Part shown: positions 13,360 to 58,880 of the stretch, piece by piece
Numbering within the stretch: position 1 is the first letter of the stretch
Layout of the letters: each line of letters starts with the position of its first letter
Source of the DNA: Symbiodinium microadriaticum
Lineage: Eukaryota; Sar; Dinophyceae; Suessiales; Symbiodiniaceae
NCBI GenBank assembly: GCA_001939145.1
Contig: LSRX01000692.1
Span: forward strand, 205,548-269,547
Direction: 5' to 3'
Length of the DNA stretch: 64,000 bases
Made by a program: the position numbers and the translations under genes
The notes under the pieces: model-generated
The model's database searches: none
What the model saw: only the letters and a program-made list of their open reading frames with translations
Told to the model about the DNA's origin: nothing

Positions 13360-14198
13360 AACTCTTGATTAATAACCCTCCCGTGATTAAAGGCATCCCG
13401 CGCGGGCCTCGGACCTGGCTGACACCGTGTTATAAAGGCGCTGGCTTCTTCCACCAGAGCCCCCCTTCTTGGAAAAACAACCCTTGCCAACCTCCCCCCC
13501 CCGATTAAGGGCAACCTTCTGCCCCAAGCATCTCCAGAAACCAACTTGCCTGCAGACATAGAAGGGGTTCGGGTTCAGGGTGTTGAGTTTAGACGTTTTG
13601 GGTTTGGGCAGGGTTTAGGCTTCAGGGTTTGTGCTGCGAGGGATTTGGCCGGGCGAGCTCCAATCAAGTCTGTGGAAAAGGGGGAGGTTAGGACAGTATT
13701 TGCAAGGCACATCAACCAAGCCTAAACATTAAACTCATTAAACAGGGCTGGAATGAAGAAATTCCAGAGGTGGCCAAGCAAGATTTTTTAAAATCAAAGG
13801 CCTATGTAAAAACTCAGTTTGTCAAGCTTGCAGAGGCCTAGCCCGGGCAAGGCAACCCCCCGTGATTAATAATCCGGCTGCCGCAGAACAATCGTGTGTT
13901 GTTATTGTTTTTTGTTTGACTGTTGGGGGTTTAGGGTGCGGGTTTCGGCCCTAAGCCCCAACCTTAAATGATTTAAGTACCCTGCAATGCGGGCTTGTCC
14001 TAGCAAGGTGGGAGGCAAAAAAAATGATTTAATGTTTCGGCCCTAAAGCGTAAAGCACCTAGGCCCAGGGCCCAGGGACTTAAAGTCTGAAACGAAGCCT
14101 TTGTTGGGTGGCAAGCCCGAAACCCGCCAAATATATATATATATATATATTTGGGGGGGTTCGGATCAGGCAACCAGCTGACCTATTAATCAAGAGTT
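13360..14198. mobile_element. MITE-like element with 15-bp TIRs and telomere-like interior
   Basis: AACTCTTGATTAATA at 13,360-13,374 is the exact inverted complement of 14,184-14,198. The interior carries degenerate GGGTTTAGG and GGTTCGGG stretches (13,565-13,640 and 13,920-13,990) plus repeated GTGATTAA motifs. No protein is encoded. A target-site duplication was not found. The TIRs and lack of coding capacity suggest a non-autonomous DNA element, but chance pairing of the ends cannot be excluded. Confidence 0.5.
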
Positions 14199-16345
14199 TC
14201 CATTCAGCGACACTCGGTCCTTTTCCGCCGAGAAGAAACTGGATAACCCACGGGGTAGTGTACACATATAACTATACAGTGATATGTATATGTTATACAT
14301 CTTATACAGTACTGAGGTTGATATTGATGCGGATAAGGATATAAGTTTAAATATAGAAATGTAAATCTGCAAGCGAATGAATACACATAGAAATACAAAA
14401 AAGCAATCTGTTTATATATATATATACACACATATGTGTATATATATATATATATATGCACGCATGCCCAAGATGCTGTCAAGAACCAAGACTTGGCCCA
14501 TTTCTCGGGCCGTGTGATCAACGCCTGCTCGCACCCGCCCTTTTCGGGTTCTTGAAGTAATGCGTCATTCGTATCAGGAATACGTACCAAAATGATGAGA
14601 GGGACCCCATTTTTGAGCGCGCTGCATGCGGAGAAGCGTGTTCGCCAGGCGAAGGCTAAACGGCCGAGAACACCTATGCCAATGCAAAACACAAGTATAG
14701 GACAAAATCAAAACTCCTAAGGAATCCCAATGCAGAAAGTCTAGAAAGAATGTCATGGGCTCCTTGGGAACACCTCAGTTCTTGATAAGAGACGCTCTAA
14801 AGTGTCACGCATCCTCAAATAAGGGTTCTTGGGTTCTTTGGGAATTCATTGGAGAGTAAGGGTTTAGCATTTCTCCCAGGATTTTGGGGATTTCGAATCA
14901 GGCTCTTCTTAGTCATGCAGCTTGTGTCGCAGCGTTTAAACATGTCTGAGAACGCCAGAACAAGAGTTTGGGATAGTTTTTTCATTGGCGCACAGAGTTC
15001 AACCGGGATGTACTCGAGATTTCGCGTATGAAAGGAGTGGTTGTATGGTTGCGTTGAATTGCTTAGGCAGAAATGACATCTCAACCGGGTATTTGGATCA
15101 ACCAGACGACTGATTACATAAAATGCTACGTACAGAATTTGGAAAATGCCCGAAAGCTTGTGCAAGCGAGCAAAAATCCGTAATCAAGTTTGGTCTGTGA
15201 GATCGCTGTGTTTTGAGTCGCGGCTGACAGTTGACTGAGTCCGTGTGTGACTGAGAGAAAGTCAAGTTTGGTCTGCATCTAGATGAAAGAGGTATGTCAA
15301 TAGTTTAGGTGGTTTTTCTTTATTACAGTAATCAGATTTCGAGAGGTATATGTCGCTAGCATCGTGTAGAATTAGAAGGGCTGGAAACAAACTTGCACCG
15401 ACCACATAACCAAAGGGAGTTGGGTAGTTTGGTCCAGCCTCCCAAGTATCTCAAGTGCCTGAAGCTGTCCAAACTGGTCAAATCCTTCAAGAGTTCTCCA
15501 AGGATTCAAAAAGGTTTGACATGATTCGAGCGGTTGTTCTGATTACAGCTCAGAAGCAGGATTCGACAAGTTGGACATGAATTTCGAGCATTGACAGAGG
15601 TAGTTAATTTGATGTTAAGGTAGGGTTCAAACTCATACAAAACCGGGTCAAGATACCTCACATGGGGTATGTACGATTTGCTGGGCTGGAGATAGAGATT
15701 CCAAACTATCTAAACGGTCAGCAGTGCTGAGCCTTGATCACCGAAGATTGAAGATTCAAGATTTCAAGAGGTTTTGTGGGATTCTTCGATTTCGGTGTGA
15801 AATGGCTTGAAAAGGCTTGAGTTTCAAGGCGCGTCAGCGAAGATTGAAAATTTAAGAGACAGTTTTGCGGGAATGATCGATTTTTGTTGGGTGGCAGGGG
15901 GGAGGGGGGTAGCTTGAATTGGCTCGGTCCGGATCACGGAAGATTGAAGATTGCTGAGAAAGTTTTGGGGGTGGAGTCTGGGCTTGTTTAACAGCCGATC
16001 CATCGTAGAGTTAAGATTCCTGTCAAAACTTTCCCGGGACTCTTCACTCTGCCGTGCACCGGCTTGAAACTCCAGCCGTTTCAAGCCGAGCTTGTGAGTG
16101 CGCGGCTTGAACCGGCCTGAGTTTCAAGCCGACGTAACCTTCCTGGGGATCTTCAGTCTTCAGCCTTCGGTGGACGGCTTGAGACTTAAGCTGTTTCAAG
16201 CCGGCTGGCTTTGGGTCTATATGTTCGCGGTGGAAGGTACCTGCATATATATATATATATATGTATGTATGCATATGCACACACATAAAAATAAATAGTC
16301 AAATAATAAGTCCTTAAATGAAGGAATGTATAAATGAATGAATAG

Positions 16346-16380
<35 letters not shown>

Positions 16381-17610
16381 CTAAATTGATTTTGGGATTC
16401 CCTGCCCGGTGCCTCCCCTGCCATTCCAGGTCGACCAAATGCTGAACACCAAACCCTACTAAAGAAAGTATGTACTTTCATCCTGAATTAGCGAGGCGAG
16501 ACGCGGTCCCGAAATAAGTAAATTTACGAGCTCACGCGAGGCGCGGTGAGCCTAGATTAGTTTGCCAAATTATTGTAATTTAGGCAGTATATATCTCTGT
16601 GTGTGTTATAGTTTTCATGTATCTGTTTGTACTACGATGGGCGGTAGGTAGTACTCGTAAAGAGCAAACGGAGATAGGCACAACCGATCCCACCAACCCC
16701 AGACAGGAGTCATTTGTCAATCACGGGGGACCCTTGTTAATGCATTGCTCGTATCATCTCTTGGCAAGTTTCAGGCCAGTCATCATAGTGCTTGTTCTGC
16801 CTTGGGGCAGGACTGTCAGCAGGACAAGCTTGGCTGACGGAAGGTCCGTGGACTTGGCTCGGCACCTACTGAGTTCTACCGGCACTGACGGCCGGGCCAC
16901 CGCGAGACCACGAGTCATCCACGTCATCCACTCTGCTTTGCAGGATGTGCTCTCTGTTCGGGCTCCCGGCGCAAGCCCGAAGAACAAGGTCTTCATGCTC
17001 TTCGGGGCGTTCCCGACTTGTGTGATGTAGTGATTGTCGTGACCGGCCTTGAATGCATACAGGGCTGTAAGTTGTTTGTCTTGACGTGTGTCATCTGGAG
17101 CATGCTTGTTGCTTGCTGCTTACCCAGGTCAGTGCGATTAAAGAGTGACGAGGCAAAATTGACATAGGCAAAGCATGATTGATGCTTCGACAGCTGCATG
17201 TGGATGGGCAGCCAGAAAAGGAAACAGATCAAGAAACATGACTGCAGGTCATGCAATGCTTCACGATGCTTCCCGATTTAAGTCTTAGTCTATCTATCAA
17301 CCATTTCCGACAGCATGTAGCGGCCATTCGATAAACGTCGTGGAGTGCGCTTGCCGCCGGGATGATATGAGCAAGGCTTGCTGGGAGGGGCGGCTTGTAC
17401 TCGGACTGCAGGAATAAATCGCACATTGTCGTGTTGGCAAGGTTGCGGCCTTGGAAGAGGACCTGAGGCACCCACATACCCTATCAGCTGAGGCCCGGAA
17501 AGACTGTGGCTTGCAGAATCGCTCGGCCAGCATTCGGGGTAATCAAACGTCCATAAGTGTATACATGGTGGAGTTGTGATGGCTGAGCAAGAGAGGATTC
17601 TGTGCTTGAG
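14199..17610. other. Gene-free stretch with microsatellites and degenerate repeats
   Basis: Contains (TA)n/(TG)n tracts at 14,411-14,458, 16,242-16,275 and 16,346-16,382. From about 15,720 to 16,215 there are imperfect direct and inverted copies of GAAGATTGAAGATT and GGCTTGAAAC...GTTTCAAGCC. No protein family was recognised. The untranslated leader and possibly the first exon, with the start codon, of the following Ca2+-ATPase gene should lie at the right end, but I could not locate them. Confidence 0.5.
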
Positions 17611-50714
<33,104 letters not shown>

Positions 50715-51902
50715 GGACTTGCGCGTTGTTGCTGTGTCGTACCACGTCGACAAGCTGAAGGTGAGCATCAAGCGAGATTGATGTAATGGATGGCCCACCG
50801 GGACATTCTTGGCAGTCTCCTGGATGCAACATTACGAACATTTGCAGTGCAGTGCTGCAGTGTCCTAGAACCGGACGAAACAAGAGCCGGAAACGGCAGA
50901 GGGATTGCCGGAGCCGGTGGGGGCAGGGCGGTCAGTCAAATGAGCGACGAGAACCAAGGATCAACCTTTGTATTGCACAGAAGCCTGTTGTGCTTCCAAA
51001 GTTTGTGCCGAAGTCTAATCTTGTGCATACCACCCCGAAGCACGTGATGCTCGACGAGCGCCGCTTCGGGAGGTTGCAAAAAAGCTTGCATCGGGCAGTG
51101 TCGCGAGCACCGCTGTCCCCAAAGCTTTGCAGCTCTTCTCTCGGAAGTTCTGAAGGCACAGGCCATAGCCTGCCGTGAGAGCAGAAGCTGAGGTTTTAGC
51201 TTGAACTTACCATGACAGCTGAATATGGTTCATCAAATGTATCACAAGCAAAGTGTTGTCGTTTTGCCGCAATAGCAGTATTTGTTGGATTTGATGATGA
51301 GTAATTTTCCTCGAGTCAGGACCACAGGCGATGACCTTCCCATGCACGGGACTGTCAGTGTAGTTTCACCACCCTGATGGCCAGGAACATGCTCGGGAAT
51401 TGATTTCGGCAGAGTCGGGACTACACTTTGCCGGTGGCTGAAAGCATCATGTCGAGGTTGCACCCTTGAATGGCTTCCCTTTCTGATGCCAAGCCGGAGC
51501 GACCGGGTTTCTAAGGCCAAGACGCTTTGCGACAGCGACAAAGCTCGGGCGGAATTGCATGGTCCTGAGTTGCCTGACTTGTAATTTTGCGCGGTGAGCA
51601 AGCAACGGGACGTTTGTGCTTGACCGTGCTTGGTAAACTACATTCGCAGCAGCTGCAAGCCTTCACAGAAATCACTGAAGCTACTAGGACCTTCAATTCT
51701 GAGGCAGAGGAGTGAGTTCTTGTTGGTGGTCAACGCCAACCCGGGCTCGCGGGTTCAAGTAGAACAGGTCCATCTCCCCGCTGTTTTCGCGATGTTGACT
51801 TGACCTGATTTTCCTCCCACAGCTCAGATAGAAGGACTGTTTGTTCATCTTCCGCATGCAAGGTGACACATTCGAGCCGTACTTTGGCCACACATAGTCG
51901 GA
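50715..51902. other. Intergenic spacer between SERCA and aquaporin genes
   Basis: No family was recognised. A few short open segments occur (50,786-51,178 on +, others on -) without motifs or consistent splice borders. It should contain the 3' UTR of the ATPase gene and the trans-splice acceptor of the aquaporin gene. Confidence 0.5.
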
Positions 51903-53571
51903 ATGCTTTCGGTTCAAGAGACGTTTATCCGGCTATTGAACCCTTCGTATGTTCCGACCTCCATGGCCTCACAGAAGGATGCCTCTGCATTGTCTACATA
52001 TGGCTCGACTACGGGACCAACACAGCTAAACAGCTTTGCAGAGTCTATGGCCCCTTATGTGGCAGAATTTATTGGCACCTATCTTCTCGTCTTCACCATC
52101 GCCGTCTTTAGCATAGCCGAGAGTGCGGACTTTGCCGGAACTGCCATTGGAACTTTGCTAGCAGTCCTGGTGTACAGCTTGGGCCCTGTTTCCGGTGGCC
52201 ATTTCAACCCGGCAGTGTCTTTCGCTTGCGGCCTCACACGGAAGACGCCATGGCCTCAGGTGATTGCTTACATTTTACTGCAGATCTCGGCAGGGCTTGT
52301 GGCCGGCATCGCTTGCCACGAGATCTTCCAGCAGCCACTCGGTGTGTCTCCAATACCCCCCTTTGGCTTTTGGGATGCATCCTTCCTGGAGGCACTCTAC
52401 ACAGGCATGCTCTGTTTCGTGGTGCTTTCCGTATCTACATCGAAGAACAACAACCCCGACCGCGACCAGAACCACTACTTCGGACTCGCCATCGGACTCG
52501 TCATCGTTGCTGGTGGACATGCAGCCAGTGGGATCTCCGGTGGGATCTTCAATCCAGCAGTGTCCCTTGGCCTGGAGATTGTGGGAGCTCGGTGCCTCGG
52601 CTGGAAGCATAGCAGGTCCAGCTTGTGTTCGAGAAGTCTGATATGGGTTTGCTGTTTCATTTCAGTGCAACTACTGTGCCCTTCAGCATTTTGCACTGCC
52701 AAGGGCTCCTGCTGCAGCTGCAGGGCCATGGGGCTTGGCTTTTGCTGGGATGCAGATCTTCGGCGCAACGATGGCTGCCGCCATGTTCGTGGCAGTGCGT
52801 GCCGCAGAGCTCCGCAACGGTGAAGAGCCACTCCGAGAACAACTTGGGGATGCGGGGGGTTCGCTTCTCTCGAAGTTGTTAAGTGAGTTTTTGGGCACTT
52901 TTCTCCTGTGCATCACCGTGGGACTGAACATGGTGATGCACTCGATCTCGACGCCATGGGCTGCCTTTGCAGCCCTTGCCAGCATGATCTATGCAGTGCA
53001 CGACATCAGCGGCGGGCATCTGAACCCGGCAGTCACAGCTGCAGTTGTCTTCAGTGGTCGAGGGAAGTGTCCTGCTGGCCGCGGTGTGGCATACGTGGCC
53101 GTCCAGCTCCTCGCCGGCTCTTTGGCTGGTGCTATCACGGCGGCCTACCAGAGCCAGAGCATGTTCATGGTGAAAGAGATCAGCTTGCAGCCCAAGCTGC
53201 CGTACAGCTGGATTGCGGTTCTAGTTGTCGAGACAGCCTTTACATCACTGCTCGCCTTCGTGGTTCTCAGTGTGGCAACTGCTAAAACTCCGGATGCTGT
53301 ATCATCGCAGAACTTTCCATTCGGTTTTGCGATCGGAGCCTGCGTTTTGGTGGGTGGCTTTGCTTCCAGCTCGATTTCCGGCGGCATCTTGAATCCAGCC
53401 GTGGCATGGAGCATCGCCACTACAGAAAGCGCAACATTTAACAACCTGCAGCTATTGACTTACTGCTTGACATACTGTTTATTCCAATTTGCCGGAGGGC
53501 TACTAGCTGCTGTGGTTTTCCGAGTGACTCATGACTTTGAGTATCGAAAAGCTCCCCCTTTGCTCGATTAG
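51903..53571 (+). CDS. Double aquaporin: two MIP channel modules in one polypeptide
   Basis: Two exons, 51903-52580 and 52666-53571, separated by an 85-bp GT-AG intron, give about 527 residues, twice the usual aquaporin length. Module 1 has loop-B motif GGHFNPAVSFACG (NPA at 52,206-52,214) and loop-E motif SGGIFNPAVSLG (NPA at 52,551-52,559). Module 2 has SGGHLNPAVTAAV (53,023-53,031) and SGGILNPAVAW (53,392-53,400). Each module shows the expected two half-repeats of three helices, so about 12 membrane spans are predicted. In aquaporins the loop-E NPA is normally followed by the selectivity-filter Arg; here both have Val. It should conduct water or small neutral solutes, but the substrate is open. 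The start could be ATG 51,903 or ATG 51,963; the earlier one is taken because the frame is open. Stop is TAG 53,569-53,571. The intron donor (GATT/GTGGG) is inferred from phase. Confidence 0.9.
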
Positions 53572-55690
53572 CAAAGCGAGACCGCCTTTCGGCCGATAGC
53601 TCCTTGGCGTGAATGTCTCAAAGGAGCGCAGGCATCGTATCCGTGCAGCGAAAAGTTTTTGCCATTACTTCAAAATGACACCGGGCCTCTAAGTTCCGCA
53701 AGAGCGAAGCGTTGTGGAATGCAGGGCGATTGGTGCCTTCGTGTGGGCCCTGGTGGAGTCGACCTCAATCGGAATTGGGATGAACACTGGCAGGCCTGGA
53801 GGGCTAACGGTTCCGCTAATGCATTTCACGCCGACTGGTATCATGTTCGGACATGAAGGAAACCGGTAAAGTCCGTAGACTAGACAAGGTAGCTTTTGGA
53901 AGTGCAGCAGGCTGGTCTCGACAGAAATTTTGCAGTGACCCGAGCAGGGTGACGAGTCGTTTGGTGGGGACACGAATCCAGGTCGGCTGCTGCTGCCTCA
54001 GGTCCATAGTTGATTTGAGATGTCCTTTTTGCTCGCGAACCATCAGCATCTGACTGATGTGGCTCTATACATGTGTCCGCTCTTTTATATATCATTTTGG
54101 ACACGTGACTGAATCTTACAAAGGCCATATGCCACTCAACTACGTGATAAATGCAGAAAGCGCGAAAGTAATGCTACATAGCCGCTGTTGTTATTCTTAG
54201 TTACGTTCCTCGTGAATAAACATGGAAACCCACGACAGAATGAAGCGAGATCAATCTCATTTCGCAAATCATACGTAATTTCAGAATGATGGTTTGGGTA
54301 CAGGTGCAATGTGTAGACGACTCTGGCCTTGTTCCTCTTGTGCTACACTGAAACGTCTTGAAAGCGTTCACTTTACCCTTCAGTTCGTTTAACTGGGTGA
54401 GGAGACTCGGAACTCTATTTGTATCCTGCATTACTCAATTGCTTACACTTTCAATCTTCAATTGCTGACATTTCGTGACATGATGAATTGTGAAGAGTAA
54501 ATAGAACTCGGCCAACGCTGCTGCTAAAAAGAGGCCCTTCAGCGAGCCAGAGACGCAGCTTCTGAAGGAGTTGGGTCCTGAGTTGCTTTCCTCGGCTGTA
54601 GTTTGAATCAGTTTGCTAGGCGGGTACGTGGCTGAGGTTAGTCTCAGACTTCCAGCCAACGCCTGTTCCTCAAGAATAGTTCGTCGCAGAGCAGATACGC
54701 AAATTGGTCGCAACTGTCAGGACATTCCTGACCATCCACAGTGGAACACTAGGCACAGCCGCTGATCTCTTTCGAATATTTGCCATCGCGTGTCTCGAGT
54801 CAGGTAATTGAAATGAAGTTTTCTGTTTGCCCCATGATGCCTCTGCATGCTGCATTCCATGTCAAGGGGGTGCGGTGCTTTCAGTGACAGTTGTTTCAAC
54901 AAGTTCCGGCTGCGGCTCCCCAGCTTCCTTCCCCGCCTCCTCGAGGCCAGTGCGATTCGTGCAAAGAAAACGCGAGATGGCCAAATCGCATTTTGCATCT
55001 GAAGTGTTTGCCCCCGACCCCCACACTACGAGGCCATGAGAGTTTTGCAGTCGCATTCTTTGTGCGCATGTGTGTTTTTTATTCAAGCAGCACACGACAT
55101 GGTCCGCACGTGTTGCGTGCGCCGATTGCTGTGCGTGTCTGGTTGAGCCGACCTATTGTTTTTGCTCATGTTGGCGATGCACTCCTGCATGTGTGCCGCG
55201 GGGTAGGGGTAGGGCGTTTATGGAAAGTCGCTTGGTGGGCAGTTTTGAAACTCTGACTCTACCAACATGAACGAAGCACAGCCCCATGCCAGCTCTTTGC
55301 CTCATTTTCGGCACCAGCAACTGACGGCCTTTGCTTCCGTTTGCCTGGAGTTGCACGCTTTCACAACTTACCGAAAAGTTCTCAGAGACTTGCAGAGCTG
55401 CCAACCCTGCAATCGAGATTCATTGAGTGGTGCATCCAAGACATGGCCACACCTTGAGTTCATTTTATGAAGTTTCATTCGAACCCTACCTCCACCTCAC
55501 CTGCGGTCAGCTCCGATTCATTGTCAAGCAGCCTTGTCAGTCATCAGCTAATGGCCTCAACCCATACTGTTTAGCCCAGTACAATCCATCTCCACCGCAC
55601 TCTCGCCACCAATTCACTTGATCCGCGATCGGTGATCTCATCTCAGCTTCATCTCACCTGCGCACGCACACACACACACACAAAGTTGGG
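53572..55690. other. Spacer after the aquaporin gene
   Basis: No recognisable gene. Short open segments on both strands have no family motifs. The right end carries a (CA)n run at 55,662-55,681. Confidence 0.5.
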
Positions 55691-55704
55691 CCAAACCTCG
55701 TTGC

Positions 55705-56630
55705 GAATTGCGGCCAGGAATGTATATGCCCTGGGCCTTCGACATGGAGCACTTGGCGAATCGCAATCAGGCCTCCATGATGGAGCCCGAAGCCCGGACA
55801 GACGGAGCGTTCCCGTCACGAGTGGTGCGGAAACGAGCCCCTAGGATTTTGAAGGAAGTGGACCAGGCCCTGGATTTTGCGGGGGTGCACCCTTTGCAGC
55901 TTTTTGGGTTTTGGTGGTGTTAGGCCCACTGTGAATGCCCCTTCGGAGCGGCTGGGCGCGAGGCCGGGCACGCGACCGTAAAATGGATTCCTGCCTTGTG
56001 GCTGCTGCTCCCAGCTGGCCCAGGTCGGCTATTCCTGCCCCGGTACCTGCCTGGACTGGGTCTACGACAAACTTCAGACTCCGTGCCCGGCCTCGTGCAC
56101 CTTGACAGACGGCCTGCCTGGGTGCTTTGTCAGGTATGCATTTGCCTATGAGATCTTCTATGGAGGTGACCTCGAATCGCTCCGACAGCGGTGGGAGGAC
56201 GAATGACAGCCCGATCTCAGCAGGGGCATAGTTTCGAGCAGTGCGGAGACATGCGAAGTTCCACAAAGCTATTTTGCCCAACATCGGAATATGAGATTCG
56301 AGAAAGAGAGCTGCCAGTGTTCACAAGATGCCTCCCCAACCTCCCTTGCCTTGCCTCCCATCCTCCTTTGTGGAACAGATCCCCCCACGAACCCCGAAAC
56401 AAAAACAACATGGATTCATAGATTGCTTGGCCAGGAGAAGATGGAGTTACCAGACGCCTCGCAACTTCAGGCTGAATGGATCGGAGTTTGTGTCCCAAGT
56501 AAGGAGCCGATCTAGACGAACTGCGAATTTTTTGCGCCCGCAGGCACAAAATCTGGCACACGAGCACTTCAAGGACATGTTCGAAGACTTCCCCTCAAGC
56601 TTCATCCAGGCATGCTTGGAGTTTGAATGA
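55705..56630 (+). CDS. Unidentified small multi-exon gene with Cys-rich segment
   Basis: Likely exons: ~55,705-55,887 (ATG at 55,744; reading RVVRKRAPRILKEVDQALDF up to GGG before GTGCAC), ~55,990-56,205 (Cys-rich; reading CGCCSQLAQVGYSCPGTCLD and then FVRYAFAYEIFYGGDLESLR), ~56,430-56,500 (reading YQTPRNFRLNGSEFVSQ) and 56,544-56,630 (reading HEHFKDMFEDFPSSFIQACL, stop TGA 56,628-56,630). The central exon has at least seven cysteines in 35 residues. Borders between the first two exons are ambiguous, since two frames are open at 55,925-55,990. I do not recognise the family. A 147-codon frame on the opposite strand overlaps but lacks such composition. Confidence 0.5.
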
Positions 56631-57272
56631 CGTGGGACATAGACACAGACATAGGCAACATATTGCAGTCATGGTGTTAGCAGCTTCAATCCGGTCCTGG
56701 TAAGCCTAACAGGGCCTAACACTGGCTCGCAGGTCCACTCTGAAACCAACGCGACCAAGACCAGCTCAAAGACCATTACAGGCTTCGCTCGCAGTGTTGG
56801 GACAAGATTTTGACGGGTTCGATAGTCGGAACTGCGGTTCCCAACGTGAGGCTGACCGTCTAACAAAAATCTTTACTGTTCTCGAGAACGATCGCTGCTT
56901 TTACGGTCTTAAAAACTCCAGAGAGTTCTTAAAGTTGTCTATTGTGTTGTGATTCTAACGGCGCTTAAGCAAATGATTTTGTAACACACTCGTTTAGCCA
57001 GAACAGAGGCCATTGTCAAGCTCGGACTGCGGATAGCGTTTGCACTTCTTCAGGGCTGTGACTCGTGACAGCGTCTCTGAGGCTTCGCTTGTTTCGGGGC
57101 GTCCGTCGCCCAGCTCGGCAGTTGCAGCTCCGCACGTGCAGTTTCACACGTGAAGTCGTCCTTAGATCGTCTTTCGAACGGTCGAGGTTCAACCCCGCGA
57201 CGGAAGAACAGTGCGACGGTCGATTGATGCTTTCACTGACCAAGGTTTCTGTTTTTGCAAACTGTTGCGCAG

Positions 57273-57535
57273 GTACCGTGCAACCGTAGAAAACTGGTCC
57301 GGGGCTTACCTGGACACGGTCAGCAAGGCCGGGAAAGTGGACTGTCGAAAGGTTTGTTTCGGCTTGTGAGTCGAAGGGTTTCTTCGCTACACATGTTTGC
57401 CCGATGTCTCTAAGCCCAACACAACATCAGGCCTGGTAAAGGAAGTCGGGCTATCATGCTTCATCAACACTGGCGAACTGTTGACGTGCTCGCTCTCACT
57501 CTGACTCTCGCTCTCTCTCTCACTCTCTCACTCTC

Positions 57536-57569
<34 letters not shown>

Positions 57570-58337
57570 GTTTCCAGTGCAGCACGCCGGCCTCATCCTT
57601 CAGCCAAAACGTACAGAGGACAAGGACCAGTGCGCGTGCGCGCGCGGGAGGGGGCGTGCCTCCTCTTTGGCTGTGCAGAAGAAGAGAGTATGGATGGTTT
57701 TGCTTTGCCAGCATGCAGGTATCCGAGAAGCTTCGATAAATGTGTGAAGGGATTCGAAAGCGGCACAGCGCCTGCGTCCAAAAGGCTACAAAAAGCTGCA
57801 GCCGGTTTTGGGACAGCCTTGTGTTACCCTCTATCATACAACAGTCGGCCCACGTTGTCGACATGAGGCTCGCTCATACGCTTGCAAATGCCCTGACATG
57901 TGCAATAAACAAGATACCGGTATAAAACGTTATCCTTCTTGGCAGCTGTTTGAGCCCAAGCATGCTGACAGCAAGAAAAGCTACTTTTGTGCAGCCACCA
58001 CATCACGTCCCAGCCATCCCTGCCCAGCACCAGGAGCAAGTGCATGAGCGACTAAGCGACGCCACGGATCCCTGGAAAGACCGACGTTTGCCTGAAGCAA
58101 TGCAGCCTCTCGACTCCTTCTCGTGGCGCGAGGGGAACTTTGAGGTCACCGCCCTTCTCATGGATAGATTGCGCCTGAATCTTTCCCAATGTTTGCCCGA
58201 CGCAGATTTTGCGCCGGAGCGGGAAGACCTTGGGTTCATTCCGCTCAGCTTTGCATGCGAAGGAGAAGCTGATCTATTGGCTTTGCACGGTCCGGTCCTC
58301 AGGGCCGCTGGCCTTCGGCACTGGGAGCCCGAGCCAG
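57273..58337 (+). CDS. Unidentified gene, exon set
   Basis: Candidate exons: 57273-57351 (reading RATVENWSGAYLDTVSKAG, then GTTTG donor), ~57719-57740, ~57945-57990 (reading LFEPKHADSKKSYFC) and 58028-58337 (reading ERLSDATDPWKDRRLP, SFSWREGNFEVTALLMDRL and LGFIPLSFACEGEADLLALH, then GTGAG). The last is the longest clean exon, about 103 codons of ordinary soluble-protein composition. No motif allowed a family assignment. It precedes the NADH dehydrogenase gene on the same strand. It might continue into 58,337-58,880, where no exon was recognised. Confidence 0.45.
57486..57567. repeat. (CT)n/(GA)n palindromic tract
   Basis: A (CTCT/CACT) run of about 50 bases abuts AGAGAG repeated for about 28 bases, so the two halves can pair. 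It lies in an intron of the unidentified gene 57,273-58,337. Confidence 0.85.
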
Positions 58338-58880
58338 GTGAGAACGAAGTTCTCCGAGTCGACCGCCGAGCAGTGTTCTCGTGTGTGGCTCCTCAGCTCA
58401 ATGCTGCCAAGGCCTTGATCCTCAACTTCTTCCTTGCTGGAGTCGTCCTTTTAAGTGGGGCATCGGCCTCAGCACCGATTTCCGGGACTTGCAGACGATG
58501 ATACAATGTGCTTAGGGCCCATATGGCTGCATCAGTTGGTCATGCTCCAACTGTTTGGTTTCAAGAAGCTTGTGCCTGACCCTGTCTTCAGAAGAGCCAT
58601 TTGCACTCATGCTTCGCAGAACCTTTGGTTCGAGTACGTAGGAACTAGCAGTTCGGTGCAATCGGAGCACCAACACCATGTTCCGCCGACTTGCTCGCAG
58701 GCGCGGAGTGCATGCATGTGCATTTCACTGTCGACGTTTTTGCGCGGTGGCTTGCTAGGGTCAAGAATCAAACATTTGTCGGACCCCAGATACTGCCAAG
58801 AGATGACTGAGCAAAGTTGTCGCTGTGTAATCATCCAAAGAGCCTTGTTTGCATGAATGAGGGTGCTATTTCTGGTGCAG

